DNA from: an uncultured Oscillospiraceae bacterium
Lineage (GTDB): Bacteria > Bacillota > Clostridia > Oscillospirales > Oscillospiraceae
Direction: 5' to 3'
DNA length: 5,485 nt
Assembly: GCA_947628975.1 (NCBI GenBank)
Contig: CANRBW010000113.1
Coordinates: forward strand, 1-5,485
In this document: positions 4,995 to 5,485 of the stretch, piece after piece
Layout of the letters: each line of letters opens with the position of its first letter
Position numbering within the stretch: the stretch's first letter is position 1
Translations under genes and position numbers: made by a program
Notes under the pieces: model-generated
The model's database searches: none
What the model was told of the DNA's origin: nothing
What the model saw: only the letters and a program-made list of their open reading frames with translations

Positions 4995-5077
4995 GCTCCA
5001 TTATAAAAATTTTTGTTATTTTCCCATTTCTGACAGGGAATACCCAGGGAAAAAGTTTCCATTCTGTTAAAAATGCC

Positions 5078-5485
5078 TCAGGGAGGGGGGAGGGAGCGGT
5101 AGACCTGCCCCGCCTCCGGGGCCACTCCTCTGGCGGCGAAGAGCTCCTCCACCGTCACAAAGGCGTAACCGGCGCGGTGGAGCCGGTCCACCACCTCCAG
5201 GGCGGCGTCCACGCTTTCGGGGTAGATGTCGTGGAGGAGGAGGATGTCCCCGTCCTGGACGTGGGAGAGGATGTGCTCCACCTCCTGGGCGGCGTCCCGC
5301 CGGCGCCAGTCCTCCGGGTCCACCGACCACAGGATGATGGGGCAGCCGGCGTGGTCCCGGACCCCCTGGTCCACCGCGCCGTAGGGGGGCCGCAGGGCGT
5401 AGTCCCCCTCCCCCAGCAGGGCGGTCAGGCTCTGGCGGACGCGCTCCACCTGGGCGGCGAAGTCGGCGGCGTTCAGGTCGGTGAG
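5078..5485 (-). CDS. Polysaccharide deacetylase (NodB-homology, CE4) family, C-terminal half, truncated by window edge
   Basis: The frame is open to the right edge, so the start is outside; the GTG at 5449 is an internal Val. The visible 135 residues carry the late motifs of the carbohydrate esterase 4 (NodB) fold: RPPYGA (motif 3), ILWSVDPEDW (motif 4, DxxDW-like) and GDILLLHD (motif 5, with the catalytic LxH histidine). The family-typical ending AALEVVDRLHRAGYAFVTVEEL follows. The metal-binding DD and HxxxH motifs belong upstream and cannot be checked. Such enzymes remove N-acetyl groups from peptidoglycan or other sugars outside the membrane, with divalent metal. A PdaA/PdaB-like peptidoglycan or chitooligosaccharide deacetylase is likely, but the exact substrate is not decidable from this half. 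It ends with a Pro-rich tail, on the same strand as carD and 168 nt upstream of it. Confidence 0.88.
   Translation of the reverse strand, partial: LTDLNAADFAAQVERVRQSLTALLGEGDYALRPPYGAVDQGVRDHAGCPIILWSVDPEDWRRRDAAQEVEHILSHVQDGDILLLHDIYPESVDAALEVVDRLHRAGYAFVTVEELFAARGVAPEAGQVYRSLPPP

Larger units (their letters stand above)
4910..5077. other. AT-rich intergenic region between the deacetylase gene and carD
   Basis: This 168-bp stretch is much richer in A and T than the flanking genes, above all at 4960-5074. It holds the carD ribosome binding site and promoter and an A5T5 tract likely to bend DNA. A weak inverted repeat, TTTTCCC (5019-5025) with GGGAAAA (5047-5053), has a 21-nt loop. I see no strong GC-hairpin terminator for the deacetylase gene, so some read-through into carD is possible. 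No small gene could be supported. Confidence 0.6.

Overview
The window is GC-rich (G or C at most third codon positions) but its genes are of Firmicutes type: strong AAGGAGG-like ribosome binding sites, intrinsic terminators and vegetative sigma-70/SigA promoters. Gene content (clostridial-type NADP glutamate dehydrogenase, a CarD/CdnL regulator directly before ispD-ispF, a Sel1-repeat protein with a short basic Gly/Leu tail) suggests a high-GC anaerobic clostridium of the Oscillospiraceae type (Flavonifractor/Lawsonibacter-like). This placement is an inference from style and content, not a database match.

Layout. Positions 1-1487 (+) hold the 3' part of a gene for a Sel1-repeat protein, open at the left edge: twelve gapless 36-residue repeats, then a Pro/Ala linker and a basic tail. 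A terminator-like hairpin follows (about 1528-1561). A clear promoter (1587-1615) and a leader with a small hairpin precede gdhA (1694-3043, +). A 16-bp perfect hairpin with A and T tracts on its two sides (3063-3097) separates gdhA from the convergent minus-strand cluster. A second, weaker stem that pairs fully only in minus-strand RNA lies at 3115-3158.

On the minus strand, read right to left, are the C-terminal half of a polysaccharide deacetylase (5078-5485, open at the right edge), an AT-rich intergenic region with a promoter, carD (4433-4909), an intrinsic-terminator-like hairpin (4385-4413), ispD (3655-4368) and ispF (3176-3652). ispD and ispF are essentially fused at the stop/start (ATGA) and catalyse two steps of the MEP isoprenoid pathway. 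CarD is an RNA-polymerase-binding factor; carD-ispD-ispF is also the order in mycobacteria.

How the genes work together. GdhA links ammonium assimilation to 2-oxoglutarate and has its own promoter. carD-ispD-ispF probably form one transcription unit, but a terminator with a seven-T tract sits between carD and ispD and leaves no room for a separate ispD promoter. The same RNA can also fold a hairpin that hides the ispD ribosome binding site. This is the most interesting regulatory feature here. The most interesting protein feature is the three-repeat (108-residue) superperiod and dense cysteine pattern of the Sel1 protein. I saw no mobile element, CRISPR array, tRNA or rRNA, and nothing that convincingly looks like an undescribed multi-gene system.
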